DNA of 64,000 bases from Erysipelotrichaceae bacterium. GTDB lineage: Bacteria; Bacillota_I; Bacilli_A; Erysipelotrichales; Erysipelotrichaceae. The notes under the pieces were generated by a model that was not told the DNA's origin, ran no database searches, and was given only the letters and a program-made list of their open reading frames with translations. The first letter of the stretch is position 1; each line of letters begins with the position of its first letter. A program made the position numbers and the translations under genes. Below are positions 26,856 through 35,830 of this stretch, one piece after another. The stretch is taken from the NCBI GenBank assembly GCA_017442805.1, contig JAFRZA010000020.1, positions 84,637 to 148,636 of the forward strand, in the 5' to 3' direction.

Positions 26856-28703
26856 ATGAGCGAAATCAAGATGAACGAACTTAACATCAGAGAAGACGAA
26901 AGGCTGAACATGCTGAACCATTCCTGTGCGCACCTGATGGCGCAGGCGGTCAAGCACCTTTATCCCCAGGCCAAGTTCTGGGTCGGACCGGTCATTACCG
27001 ACGGCTTTTACTACGACATGGATCTGGGCGATGCCGTCATCACCGACGAGGATCTGGCGGCCATTGAAAAGGAAATGAAGAAGTGCGCCAAGGACGGCAA
27101 GAACATCGTCCGTCAGGAGATCTCCAAGGCCGAAGCCCTGGAAATGTTCAAGGACGACGAGTATAAGATCGACCTGATTGAAAACATGGACGAAAATGAG
27201 ACCGTCATCAGCTGTTACCGTCAGGGCGACTTCGTCGACCTCTGCCGCGGACCTCACGTTGAGAATACCAAGCTGATGAAGTACTTCAAGCTGCTCAAGT
27301 TCTCCGGCGCCTATTTCAAGGGCGACTCCAAGAACAAGGTCATGCAGAGGATCTACGGCATCTGCTTCGAAAATCAGGAAGACCTGGACGCCTACCTGCT
27401 TTACCTGCAGGATGCCCGCGACCGCGACCACCGCAAGATCGGCAAGGAGATGGAGATCTTCATGCTGTCGGATCTGGTCGGCAAGGGTCTGCCCTTATGG
27501 CTGCCTAACGGCTACATCATCTGGCGTACCCTGCAGAACTACATCACCGACATGGAGATCGCCCACGGCTACCAGCATGTCCATACTCCCGACCTCGGTT
27601 CCGTCGCTCTCTATAAGACTTCCGGTCACTGGGATCACTACAAGGCCGACATGTTTGCCCCGATGGTCAAGATGGACGAAGACAACGAAGATCTGACCAT
27701 GAAGCAGATTATGGAGAACATTGACAAGAACAAGATCGACGACGCCTACGTCTTAAGGCCGATGAACTGTCCGCATCACATGGTCATCTACGGATCAAAG
27801 GCCCACTCCTACCGCGATCTGCCCTTAAGGATCGCCGAAGTGGCCAACGACTTCCGCTATGAGGCTCAGGGTGCCGTCAAGGGCATTGAGAGAGCCAGAT
27901 GCTTCACCCAGAACGACTCCCACATCTTCTGCACCCCCGAGCAGATCGAAAGCGAATTCAAGGGCGTTCTGGACCTGATCCTGGAAGTCTACAAGGACTT
28001 CGGAATCACCGACTACAAGTGCCGTCTGTCTCTGAGAGACCCGGCTGATACCGAGAAGTACTTCCCGGATGACGAGATGTGGAATACCGCTGAAGATTCC
28101 CTGAGAAGAGTCATGAGCTCTCTGGACATCGATTACTTTGAAGCTGTCGGCGAAGCTGCCTTCTACGGTCCCAAGCTGGACGTTCTGGTCAAGCCGGCCA
28201 TCGGCAATGAAGTGGCGCTGTCAACCATTCAGCTGGACTTCTTACTGCCGAGAAGATTTGAACTCAACTACGTCAACGAGGAAGGCGAAAAGAAGACCCC
28301 GGTCGTCATTCACCGCGCCATTCTTGGCTCCATTGACCGCTTCGTCTCCTTCTTACTGGAAGAGACAAAGGGCAAGCTGCCGCTGTGGCTGGCTCCCCAG
28401 CAGTTCTCTGTCATTCCGGTCAACCCCAACGAGCATACCGGTTATGCCAGAGAGATTGTCGAAAGACTGCAGAGAGAAGGCTTCCGGGCCAAGTTGGATG
28501 ACCGCAATGAAAAACTGGGCTACCGCATCAGGGAAGCCCAGGTCAAGAAGGTCACCATTCAGCTGGTCATCGGCGACAACGAAGTCAATAACAAGACCGT
28601 TACCGCCCGCCGCTATGGTTCCCAGGCAACCGAGACCATGGATTTCGAGGAATTCCTGAAAGCCATGCATAAGGAAGTCGACGAAAAACAGTTGGCTAAA
28701 TAA
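26856..28703 (+). CDS. thrS: Threonyl-tRNA synthetase lacking the N-terminal TGS domain
   Basis: 615 residues from ATG 26856, with GGAGG eight bases upstream. It charges tRNA-Thr. The protein begins almost directly with the editing domain (HSCAH at 22-26, CRGPHVENT), then the class II catalytic core (RPMNCPHHM, RIAEVANDFRYEA, ARCFTQNDSHIF) and the anticodon-binding domain at the C-terminus. Most bacterial ThrRS have a ~60-residue TGS domain ahead of the HSCAH region; here only ~20 residues precede it, and the T-box and ribosome binding site leave no room for one. Regulated by the T-box leader. Confidence 0.95.
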   Translation: MSEIKMNELNIREDERLNMLNHSCAHLMAQAVKHLYPQAKFWVGPVITDGFYYDMDLGDAVITDEDLAAIEKEMKKCAKDGKNIVRQEISKAEALEMFKDDEYKIDLIENMDENETVISCYRQGDFVDLCRGPHVENTKLMKYFKLLKFSGAYFKGDSKNKVMQRIYGICFENQEDLDAYLLYLQDARDRDHRKIGKEMEIFMLSDLVGKGLPLWLPNGYIIWRTLQNYITDMEIAHGYQHVHTPDLGSVALYKTSGHWDHYKADMFAPMVKMDEDNEDLTMKQIMENIDKNKIDDAYVLRPMNCPHHMVIYGSKAHSYRDLPLRIAEVANDFRYEAQGAVKGIERARCFTQNDSHIFCTPEQIESEFKGVLDLILEVYKDFGITDYKCRLSLRDPADTEKYFPDDEMWNTAEDSLRRVMSSLDIDYFEAVGEAAFYGPKLDVLVKPAIGNEVALSTIQLDFLLPRRFELNYVNEEGEKKTPVVIHRAILGSIDRFVSFLLEETKGKLPLWLAPQQFSVIPVNPNEHTGYAREIVERLQREGFRAKLDDRNEKLGYRIREAQVKKVTIQLVIGDNEVNNKTVTARRYGSQATETMDFEEFLKAMHKEVDEKQLAK

Positions 28704-28717
28704 TTAATTCTGAAATT

Positions 28718-28751
28718 CAGCGGACAGGCCGGCCTGTCCGCTGTTTTTTTT
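28718..28751 (+). terminator. Rho-independent terminator of thrS
   Basis: CAGCGGACAGGCC (28718-28730) followed at once by its complement (28731-28743), then eight T. Confidence 0.9.
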
Positions 28752-28785
28752 ACTGCGATAATGATGAAAATAAAGGACGATACGG

Positions 28786-28813
28786 TTGAAATATCACGGA
28801 AACGTGATATAAT
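28786..28813 (+). promoter_or_regulatory. Promoter of DUF4160/DUF2442 operon
   Basis: TTGAAA (28786-28791), 16-base spacer, TATAAT (28808-28813). A GGGAG ribosome binding site precedes ATG 28840. Confidence 0.8.
28791..28810. promoter_or_regulatory. Perfect inverted-repeat operator across the promoter
   Basis: ATATCACG (28791-28798) GAAA CGTGATAT (28803-28810): an 8-4-8 inverted repeat filling the spacer and entering the -10 box. A bound regulator would block RNA polymerase; the HTH-bearing DUF2442 protein of the same operon is the obvious candidate. Confidence 0.75.
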
Positions 28814-28839
28814 ACAATTGAAAAAGGGAGAGAAAGTTA

Positions 28840-29094
28840 ATGCCAGTATTGTCAAGGTTTTACGGAATCGTCATCCGCATGTATTTCCAGCAGGCAGAGC
28901 ATAATCCGCCACATGTACATGCCCTGTATGGGGAGGACATGGCCGCTGTTGAAATAAAGACGGGAGTGATTCTGGAAGGCTATCTGCCGCCTAAGGCTTT
29001 GGCTCTGGTCCGGGAATGGATCGGTTTAAACCGTGATGATCTTCTGCAGATGTGGCAGATGCAGAAGTTCAGACCTCTTCCTCCCCTTGCTTAA
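28840..29094 (+). CDS. DUF4160 domain protein (putative partner of DUF2442 protein)
   Basis: 84 residues. The patterns MPVLSRFYGIVIRMY, HNPPHVHALYGE and LPPKALALVREWI are those of DUF4160. These small proteins commonly sit directly beside DUF2442 proteins, in pairs that look like toxin-antitoxin modules, though no activity is known to me for this one. The stop codon lies inside the AAGGAGGTGATCAC ribosome binding site of the next gene. First gene behind an operator-bearing promoter. Confidence 0.82.
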   Translation: MPVLSRFYGIVIRMYFQQAEHNPPHVHALYGEDMAAVEIKTGVILEGYLPPKALALVREWIGLNRDDLLQMWQMQKFRPLPPLA

Positions 29095-29106
29095 GGAGGT
29101 GATCAC

Positions 29107-29544
29107 ATGTTTCACAAGATCAAGGCTGTCAGTGCCCTGCCCGACTTACGCTTAAGCGTTCAGTTTGCTGAAGGCGTTACAAAACTCTATGATGTTAAGC
29201 CGCTGATTTCCAGATGGGAACCGTTCAGGGCTTTTACGGAAACGCCGGAGTTGTTTTATGATGTCGAGGTTGACGTGGGAGGCTACGGCATTATCTGGAA
29301 CGATGATCTGGACATCTCATGCGATGAATTGTTCGAAAACGGTGAGGTAATAAAGACTCCGTTTGATGATCTGATGGCCTTTACGGATGCTACCGAGCTA
29401 TGGGAGCTGAATGAAAGCACCCTCCGTAAAGCCATATCGTATGGAAAACTCATCAACGGCGTTGATGCCTGTAAATACGGTAAACAGTGGGTAATATCCA
29501 GACAGGCCATGATCCGTGAATATGGACTGCCTGATAAGAAATAA
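29107..29544 (+). CDS. DUF2442 domain protein with C-terminal DNA-binding-like segment
   Basis: 145 residues. The N-terminal ~78 residues are a DUF2442 domain (LRLSVQFAEGVTKLYDVKPL, GYGIIWNDDLDISCDELFENG). The C-terminal part (about 80-145: LWELNESTLRKAISYGKL, KQWVISRQAMIREYG) resembles an excisionase-type helix-turn-helix, making it a likely autorepressor of its operon. It has an ideal ribosome binding site (AAGGAGG, 29092-29098). The TAA stop at 29542-29544 lies inside the 8-bp target duplication of the adjacent transposon, so the transposon inserted exactly at the gene's end without damaging it. Confidence 0.82.
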   Translation: MFHKIKAVSALPDLRLSVQFAEGVTKLYDVKPLISRWEPFRAFTETPELFYDVEVDVGGYGIIWNDDLDISCDELFENGEVIKTPFDDLMAFTDATELWELNESTLRKAISYGKLINGVDACKYGKQWVISRQAMIREYGLPDKK

Positions 29545-29546
29545 AA
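29539..29546. repeat. Target site duplication, left copy
   Basis: AAATAAAA, identical to 37258-37265 on the other side of the element. Confidence 0.92.
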
Positions 29547-29574
29547 GGGCTAATTAAACAAATATGGGTCTAAT
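29547..29574 (+). repeat. Left terminal inverted repeat of the transposon
   Basis: 28 bases beginning GGGCTAATTAAACAAAT and ending GGGTCTAAT; pairs with 37230-37257, differing at two positions. Confidence 0.92.
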
Positions 29575-29659
29575 AAAAGGACGGTCTTAGGATCGCCCTT
29601 TCGTTCTGCGCGGTTATGGAAACGTTAGAGCAAGATAATGAACGGCCAGCATAAGACTG

Positions 29660-29689
29660 TTGAGGCGCAGGGGTATTAAGATTTATAAT
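29660..29689 (+). promoter_or_regulatory. Promoter of transposon orphan gene
   Basis: TTGAGG (29660-29665), 18-base spacer, TATAAT (29684-29689), followed by AAAGGAG at 29701-29707. Confidence 0.7.
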
Positions 29690-29714
29690 GGAGGCAGATA
29701 AAAGGAGTTCAGAT

Positions 29715-30203
29715 ATGGGAATATTAAAAAGGGCAATCAAGTTCTTGGACCCGTTTGCTAATCATTTTCAAAAGAATACGGCATTTCAGACAATTGTTAA
29801 CGAAATAAAGGAAACGCAGCCCGCTTGCTTTTACTTTGATGCCGAACACTACCTCGAACGCGGCGGCACTGTTATTCGTAGCGTTTGCCTCGTTCATAAA
29901 GTAGATGGCTTCTTATGGGACTATCACGGAAGGGCAACGTCTGATGGCAACATAAAAGAATTCAAATTCGTCGATATGGGATATGAGCCAATATATCAGT
30001 CGGGTGATCAGCACGTTACTGCTTTCAGCAACGCATTCTTATCTGAATTGCCAAATTATAAAGCTGGAAGCTGGACACTTAGTTACAGAGCCGAATCGTC
30101 GACCAATGTATATTTTTTCGTTCGTGACGATTTGGAATTATATTGGAACCAGGACCAGAAAACAGCGGAGCAGCGGAAACGCACTCCACTTAAAAAGTGG
30201 TAA
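29715..30203 (+). CDS. Orphan cargo protein of unknown function
   Basis: 162 residues from ATG 29715, chosen because AAAGGAG lies seven bases upstream (an in-frame ATG at 29688 overlaps the promoter -10). I do not recognise the family. It has no membrane segment and no obvious catalytic motif, and is rich in aromatic residues (ACFYFDAEHYLERGG, YEPIYQSGDQH, SSTNVYFFVRDDLELYW), which suggests a compact alpha/beta domain. It is the only plus-strand gene in the transposon, convergent with hsdR and sharing a bidirectional terminator. A role linked to the restriction system (control or protection) or to another defence function is possible but unsupported. Confidence 0.72.
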   Translation: MGILKRAIKFLDPFANHFQKNTAFQTIVNEIKETQPACFYFDAEHYLERGGTVIRSVCLVHKVDGFLWDYHGRATSDGNIKEFKFVDMGYEPIYQSGDQHVTAFSNAFLSELPNYKAGSWTLSYRAESSTNVYFFVRDDLELYWNQDQKTAEQRKRTPLKKW

Positions 30204-30223
30204 GGACCATTATCTATATAAGA

Positions 30224-30250
30224 AAAACTCCTCTGTGATAGAGGAGTTTT
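30224..30250. terminator. Bidirectional terminator between orphan gene and hsdR
   Basis: Perfect 10-bp stem AAAACTCCTC (30224-30233) / GAGGAGTTTT (30241-30250), loop TGTGATA, A-rich on one side and T-rich on the other. It overlaps the hsdR stop codon. Confidence 0.88.
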
Positions 30251-33095
30251 ACATTATTCTTTCTAAATCCTCAATCAGTTTGTTGATCAGGATGTTGTCG
30301 AATAGCGTCGTGAAGTTTGGAAGAATCGGACTGATGAGATCTTCCCTGCGGAACAAGCCGTTCTGCGCTATGTAAGTCAGAAGAACTTTGACATACTCAA
30401 TCTGAGCATCGTTCAGTCCTTTCGCTTTCTCAAGTTCGATGAACTTGTCGATGGCATCGGGGTTCATCTCAACATTCTTCCGGACAAACCGGATCGTATC
30501 TTCGTCCGTCCCGAATAGTTTGTTGTATTCCTCGACTGTCTTTGATATGCGGCTCATCTCAGCCTTGAATCTGTTGATGGCCGATTCAGTTGGCTTTACC
30601 AGGTCCTGAATCTGTCGGACAAGCGGTTCATCGTGGTGCAATTTAATATAGAACAGGGCCTTATCCTCAAGAGTCTTGAAATCATCAACCGTTACAGTGA
30701 AATCGACATCAGCATCATCAGCATCATCAGTTGAAGAGATTTTGTCGTTGAAGTCCGTGATGATAGGCTCCAGGACATCTCTTTCAATGTATCGCATCAG
30801 GTCTCTCAACTCGAGTCGGATCTCGTCCAGTTTGGTGACCGGGTTATCCTTCAGCAGTTCGTCTGAAGCAACAAACTCAAGCGCTTCCTTATGCTTCTGG
30901 ACTTCTCTGTTTTCTGACTTATTGACCAGTAAGTAATTGGCCAATGTAAACATCGTTTTGGCTGTCAGAGCGAATGTATTGTTCTTGTGATACTTGCTGG
31001 CGGATAGTTTGTAGCACAGATAATCGAATACTCTGGCGGCTTCCAGATCAATCTCTCCGGATACCTGAGGAGCAATATGCTCCTTGATCTCCTTAAAGTC
31101 GACCTGCTGGAAGTCAAACCATGCGGAGGACTTTGAATACTTCTCTATGAACTTGATGTTTTTGCTGACACCGATATAGTTCCGGTTGAGGCTCTTTATC
31201 TCATCTATCAAGCCATCTCTTAGGTTGGTATAGAACTCCTTTTCCTCTTTGGTAAGGGAGTCATAGTGATGTTGCATGGCTTTGTAAAGCGCAACCTTTT
31301 CAAGGAATATCTTCTGGTAAAGGGATAGGACCTGATCGGCTGTGTCTTTCCTTCCGTCCGGATTGAGTTTAAAGAACGGGAAGACGTTACAGATGTCGAA
31401 TATCAGGAAGCCCTGCTTCGAGTTATATAACTGTCTGGTAGTGTCATTGCTCTGGCGTTCAAAGTAGGCCTTTGACGGTGAAACGACTTTAATGTCTTCG
31501 CACAATCTTGTGCCTCGCCCAATCATCTGCCAGAACTTTATCTTGGAAGCCACCTTCTTAAAGAACACAAGGTTTACTACTTCCGGAATGTCCACGCCGG
31601 TATCCATCATATCGACAGAGACAACGATTCTAATGTCCTGCTTTGCCTTGAACTCTCTCTGAAGGATTTCGTTATACTTGATTTTGTTGTCGATGATGAC
31701 GCAGTAATCTACTCCGTTAACCCGATTAGGAATACACAGCTCCGGATACATCTCCCTGAAGACTTCCTGTATCAGAACTGCGTGATTATGATTTCTGGCG
31801 AAGATGATTGTTTTGCCAAGAACATCGCCGTTATTGACATACAAGCCTTCTTCCATCAGGTCCTTCAGGACTTCCCTGATGGTGTCCTTGTTGTAGATGA
31901 TGGTCTCGAACTCCTTGCTGTCGATCTTTTCAGGTATCGTTCCGTCCTCGTCGGTGAACAGATCCTCGTATTCTTCTTTCTCTTCATCGCTGAGTTCTTC
32001 ATAGGTCAGACCGTCCTTCAAAATGTCGGGGGTCCTGTCAAGCGCTCTGAAATAAGTCAGGTAACCATCTTTTACAGCGCGGGTCAGTTCGTATTCATAG
32101 TTGGGAGCCTCATTATCAAGGTTGAACACTTTATATGTTGACTTGTGAATATCGTTTCTCGGAGTAGCCGTTAAGCCGATCATCAGCGCGTCAAAGTAAC
32201 TGAAGATCTCCGCATACTTATTGAACAGACTTCTATGAGCCTCGTCTACGATGATCAGATCAAAATGACCAATACCATATGGACACGTTGAAGCATCATT
32301 AATAATTGACAGCATCGACTGATATGTTGAGAAGACAATTCTAGCCTTTGACTCATCAGGTTCCCTTTTGCCTTCGATGATGGCAGACATAGGGACGTTT
32401 GAAAGGAACTTCTCAAAAGTCTCTTCCTTTGCCTGGATGACCAGATTCTTGCGGTCCGCCAGGAAAAGAATTCTCTTGACGAAGTTGTTTCTAATGAAGA
32501 TATCAGATAAAGCACAAGCCGTTCTTGTCTTACCGGTTCCTGTCGCCAGGACAATTAAAGAACGGGAATGCTTTGTTGTTAAGTGCTTCAGTATCTCGTC
32601 AATTGCGTCGACCTGATAGTATCTTTCGCAGATAACCGGATTCACATGTCTATCGGGGATTGAGTTGTTTCTTCTCTGAATTAAGTATTCAAGTTCGTCC
32701 TTTTTATGGAAACCAAAGACTTCACGGGCGGGATACACTCCGTCAATGACCTTTATGGTGTAGCCGTTCGTGTAATAGATGACCGGCCTGATGCCATATT
32801 GCTTCTCTAGGCAGTCAGCATAAAGACAAGCTTGGACGCAGCCTTGTTCTTCGTTAACGATTGACTTCTTTGCTTCAATCAAAGCGAGCGGCTTACCATC
32901 ATCGCCAAATAATGTATAGTCAACAAACCCGTTGCCAGTCGGGTTCGTTGAAGTCTTGGGCATTCCTGCTACCGGTGTTTCGATACATGCACAGTTCTTC
33001 TCAACGATATACTTGTCAGATGAAACACGCCAGCCGGATCTTCGTAGAGCAGGATCAATCAACTCTATTCGAGTGTCTTTTTCGTTACGAGTCAT
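30249..33095 (-). CDS. hsdR: Type I restriction enzyme, R subunit
   Basis: 948 residues. The PD-(D/E)xK nuclease site is in the N-terminus (Asp59 in GFVDYTLFG, Glu74-Ala-Lys76 in LIEAKK). The SF2 translocase follows: Walker A ATGTGKT at 184-190, DEAH box VDEAHRS, LTATP, and the QMIGRGTR motif. The C-terminus matches the EcoEI-type R-subunit domain. It cuts DNA away from unmethylated sites after ATP-driven translocation, in complex with HsdM and HsdS. Its ATG follows the hsdS stop with no gap; the GGAGG site is inside the end of hsdS. No frameshift or missing motif is seen, so it should be active. Confidence 0.95.
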   Translation of the reverse strand: MTRNEKDTRIELIDPALRRSGWRVSSDKYIVEKNCACIETPVAGMPKTSTNPTGNGFVDYTLFGDDGKPLALIEAKKSIVNEEQGCVQACLYADCLEKQYGIRPVIYYTNGYTIKVIDGVYPAREVFGFHKKDELEYLIQRRNNSIPDRHVNPVICERYYQVDAIDEILKHLTTKHSRSLIVLATGTGKTRTACALSDIFIRNNFVKRILFLADRKNLVIQAKEETFEKFLSNVPMSAIIEGKREPDESKARIVFSTYQSMLSIINDASTCPYGIGHFDLIIVDEAHRSLFNKYAEIFSYFDALMIGLTATPRNDIHKSTYKVFNLDNEAPNYEYELTRAVKDGYLTYFRALDRTPDILKDGLTYEELSDEEKEEYEDLFTDEDGTIPEKIDSKEFETIIYNKDTIREVLKDLMEEGLYVNNGDVLGKTIIFARNHNHAVLIQEVFREMYPELCIPNRVNGVDYCVIIDNKIKYNEILQREFKAKQDIRIVVSVDMMDTGVDIPEVVNLVFFKKVASKIKFWQMIGRGTRLCEDIKVVSPSKAYFERQSNDTTRQLYNSKQGFLIFDICNVFPFFKLNPDGRKDTADQVLSLYQKIFLEKVALYKAMQHHYDSLTKEEKEFYTNLRDGLIDEIKSLNRNYIGVSKNIKFIEKYSKSSAWFDFQQVDFKEIKEHIAPQVSGEIDLEAARVFDYLCYKLSASKYHKNNTFALTAKTMFTLANYLLVNKSENREVQKHKEALEFVASDELLKDNPVTKLDEIRLELRDLMRYIERDVLEPIITDFNDKISSTDDADDADVDFTVTVDDFKTLEDKALFYIKLHHDEPLVRQIQDLVKPTESAINRFKAEMSRISKTVEEYNKLFGTDEDTIRFVRKNVEMNPDAIDKFIELEKAKGLNDAQIEYVKVLLTYIAQNGLFRREDLISPILPNFTTLFDNILINKLIEDLERIM

Positions 33096-34115
33096 TTATA
33101 CCTCCTCTCCGAAGTATTCGTCCATCTTCTTATCAAGCAATTCTTGGTATAGTTCAATCTTCTTCTGGCATATAGATTTTGATTTGTCGAGTTGTTCAAT
33201 GAATCGATCAAATTCATCTTGCTTATCTTTTGGGGGTATTACAAACTCCAATGATCCGAGGATTTTTAAAGTTAAATATTTGGTTAATCCTCCGAGCGAT
33301 TGTTCTTGTAAATACCCCAATTTATCCTCTAATTGATATTGAAACAGCCTATATGACCAGTTATCTTTTAATCCAAGAACATATGTCCTTTGATAAGCAT
33401 TAAACTTACCTTTATAGTATTTAACATCATATTTACCAGCAGCATTATTCCCAGCAAGCAATAAAGCTTCTTGGTCAAACGCATACCTGTCAATTTTGAA
33501 TATCTCTTTTGCACAAGTAAAGAATGGGTATTCTCCATCTTCTACCATTGCATTAGAATCTAACTTTCCAGTCTTTGTTTCAAATACATCATCCCACCTT
33601 TTTACAGGATATCCTTTATCAACAAAGAGCTCGTTAAATCGGGATTTGATGAGTTCGTCGAGAAACGAGATTTTCTTATTTTGGATAGATATAAGTCTTT
33701 GTATTCTATCTAAAGCATCAATGGTCGCTATTTGCTCATCAATTGCCGGAAGTTCTTTGATTTCTAAATTGCCTATATAATTCTTATTTGTATGCTTAAG
33801 TCCAGCCCCTTTAAATCCTGCTTCAAGTAGACCCATGTTTGCTAAAAAATAGTAATATAAGTATTTACACTTTATTTGCTCATTTGGTTGCAAAACTACA
33901 CAATCTGTTGATGCCGCAAATTTTCCGTTATAGTAATGAAGTGTGGCATTTCCGCCAGTTCCCATTATTATTCGTTCTCCGTCTATTTGATACGAGTTAT
34001 ATCTTTTACTTTCGTCGGAACTCGAAGTAAAAAACATATACTGTCCATTAGCAACAGCATCACCTGCTTTTATCGCTGACTTAGGAGCATATTTACATAA
34101 TTCAGCTATTTTCAT
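33096..34115 (-). CDS. hsdS: Type I restriction-modification specificity subunit
   Basis: 339 residues with two target recognition domains (about 1-135 and 165-310), each ending in a helical conserved region (EQIATIDALDRIQRLISIQNK; KQDEFDRFIEQLDKSKSICQKK). This is the usual half-site plan that recognises a split DNA sequence. It determines specificity for both methylation and restriction. It is at the short end of the family (often about 400 residues) and more AT-rich than hsdR and hsdM, which is common because TRDs are exchanged by recombination. Located between hsdM and hsdR in one operon. Confidence 0.92.
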   Translation of the reverse strand: MKIAELCKYAPKSAIKAGDAVANGQYMFFTSSSDESKRYNSYQIDGERIIMGTGGNATLHYYNGKFAASTDCVVLQPNEQIKCKYLYYYFLANMGLLEAGFKGAGLKHTNKNYIGNLEIKELPAIDEQIATIDALDRIQRLISIQNKKISFLDELIKSRFNELFVDKGYPVKRWDDVFETKTGKLDSNAMVEDGEYPFFTCAKEIFKIDRYAFDQEALLLAGNNAAGKYDVKYYKGKFNAYQRTYVLGLKDNWSYRLFQYQLEDKLGYLQEQSLGGLTKYLTLKILGSLEFVIPPKDKQDEFDRFIEQLDKSKSICQKKIELYQELLDKKMDEYFGEEV

Positions 34116-34135
34116 TTAGTATTACAAACCCGATT

Positions 34136-35734
34136 CTATCGGGTTTCCTCCACATCTAAAAGCGATTTCAACTCTTTGTGAATGGTTGCCCCCTCGGCAT
34201 TTAGAGCATCTATATCAGCAAAAATCTCTGCGGTCGATCTATGGACGACCGCTTTCTTTTCGACAATCTTGTATTTGTTAATTGTTAAGTCATAGCCGTT
34301 TTCAATGATCAACTGCTTTGGAACAAAGAACCACTTGTTTTTCCTTTGCTCGGTCTTTTCTTCCTCGCTTAATTCATTGTAATGACTTAGTTCTTGAGCG
34401 AGTTTGTTGAATGTCGTAACAACATCGGGAATGTCAGAACCTTCACACTCTGTTCGTTTAGCATCCAAAGTGAACCCGTCGTTAGTCATATCATAGAACC
34501 AAACGTTGTCCGTCCCGCCATTATCGGTTCTCTCGAAAACCAAGAATGATGTCTTAACACCAGCGCCTTTTGAAGCAGACCCCTTCTTTGCCGGTGCTGC
34601 GAAAAGGCCCTGAGGCATCGATATGACACCGACTAATTTCTGCTTGTCGACCAATTCTCTTCTGAGGTTAATGTGTGCGTTGTCACTACCGAACAGGACA
34701 CCGTCCGGAACGATAGACATACCTCTTCCACCAATCTTCATTAATTTCAGCATTAAAGCCACGAATAGCAGTTCGGTTTTCTTTGTCTTTGTAATTGCCA
34801 ACAGAGCATTATTCGTTGCCTCTTCAACAAGACTGCCAGCAAACGGAGGATTTTGGAGGACTAAGTCAAACTTGCCAAGTAAATCTTTAGCGTTATCGTG
34901 TTCCAATAATGAATCCATCGTTATAACGGGGTCGTTGATGTTATGGAGGATACAGTTCATATAACCAATCCTGGCCATCGTTGTATCATTGTCGCAGCCG
35001 TAGAACATTTTCGAGTTAAAGGTTTCCTTGTTCTCGGCATTATATAATTCATCTTTCTGATGTTCCTGGATATACTTGGCAGCCTCAACGATGAAGCCGG
35101 CGGTTCCCATTGCCGGGTCGATAATCTTTTCGCCAAGTTTCGGCTTCATCATTTCAACGGCCATATCAATGATGTGCCGCGGTGTTCTGAACTGTCCGGA
35201 GATGCCGGATCCGCAAATATACTCATAAACATCACCCATCAGGTCGGTGTTTACAAAGTTGAATTCATCATCTGACAGTTTATCCACTACTGATGCCAGT
35301 AATCTGTCCTTGTTTGTAAAGCCGTAAGCATACTCGCTGGAATACTCTGCGAACTTGCCAACTGCCTTATTGTCTTTATCCATAATGAAAGGAACCACGT
35401 AATCTCTGATTCTCTTAGCAAGGTTTGAAGGACTAAGATTCTTAAAGTTCTTCCACCGGAGATCGCTGTATGGAATAGTGAACTTCAATCTTTTTTCGCC
35501 TTCGCCTGTTTCATAATTCTTATACTCGCCATCCTTGAAAGTCAGATCGTTCTGATTTGGTTTAACGCCAATTAAAGAGGCTCTGGCTTCCAGGTCATTC
35601 TGCTTATCATCAAGCATTTTGATGAACATAAGCATCGTCAGCTGGTTAACAACATCAGATGCCTGCGCTTTATTCTCGTTATAGAAGTCCTGCCGGATGG
35701 CATCGACTTTGCTCTTTAAACTGCCAGTAATCAT
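34136..35734 (-). CDS. hsdM: Type I DNA adenine methyltransferase subunit
   Basis: 532 residues. SAM-binding motif DPAMGTAGFIVEAA and the catalytic NPPF motif (VLQNPPFAGS) of N6-adenine methylases are both intact. An N-terminal helical HsdM domain (ITGSLKSKVDAIRQDFYN...) precedes the catalytic core, and a C-terminal segment contacts HsdS. It methylates the site recognised by HsdS, protecting host DNA. An AAGGAG site (complement of 35744-35749) precedes the start. First of the three hsd genes, 21 bases ahead of hsdS. Confidence 0.95.
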   Translation of the reverse strand: MITGSLKSKVDAIRQDFYNENKAQASDVVNQLTMLMFIKMLDDKQNDLEARASLIGVKPNQNDLTFKDGEYKNYETGEGEKRLKFTIPYSDLRWKNFKNLSPSNLAKRIRDYVVPFIMDKDNKAVGKFAEYSSEYAYGFTNKDRLLASVVDKLSDDEFNFVNTDLMGDVYEYICGSGISGQFRTPRHIIDMAVEMMKPKLGEKIIDPAMGTAGFIVEAAKYIQEHQKDELYNAENKETFNSKMFYGCDNDTTMARIGYMNCILHNINDPVITMDSLLEHDNAKDLLGKFDLVLQNPPFAGSLVEEATNNALLAITKTKKTELLFVALMLKLMKIGGRGMSIVPDGVLFGSDNAHINLRRELVDKQKLVGVISMPQGLFAAPAKKGSASKGAGVKTSFLVFERTDNGGTDNVWFYDMTNDGFTLDAKRTECEGSDIPDVVTTFNKLAQELSHYNELSEEEKTEQRKNKWFFVPKQLIIENGYDLTINKYKIVEKKAVVHRSTAEIFADIDALNAEGATIHKELKSLLDVEETR

Positions 35735-35830
35735 ATAGTTACGCTCCTTTTATCAGTGTATTCTACTCATCAGTTTTCCTTCTAATTGTCACTAAATGGC
35801 ACTTTAATACTATTATACCCCAATCTGAAG

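Noticed and set aside
30224..33095. hsdR as a possible pseudogene because it lies in a mobile element
   Set aside because: Nuclease site, Walker A, DEAH box and later helicase motifs are all intact in one 948-codon frame.
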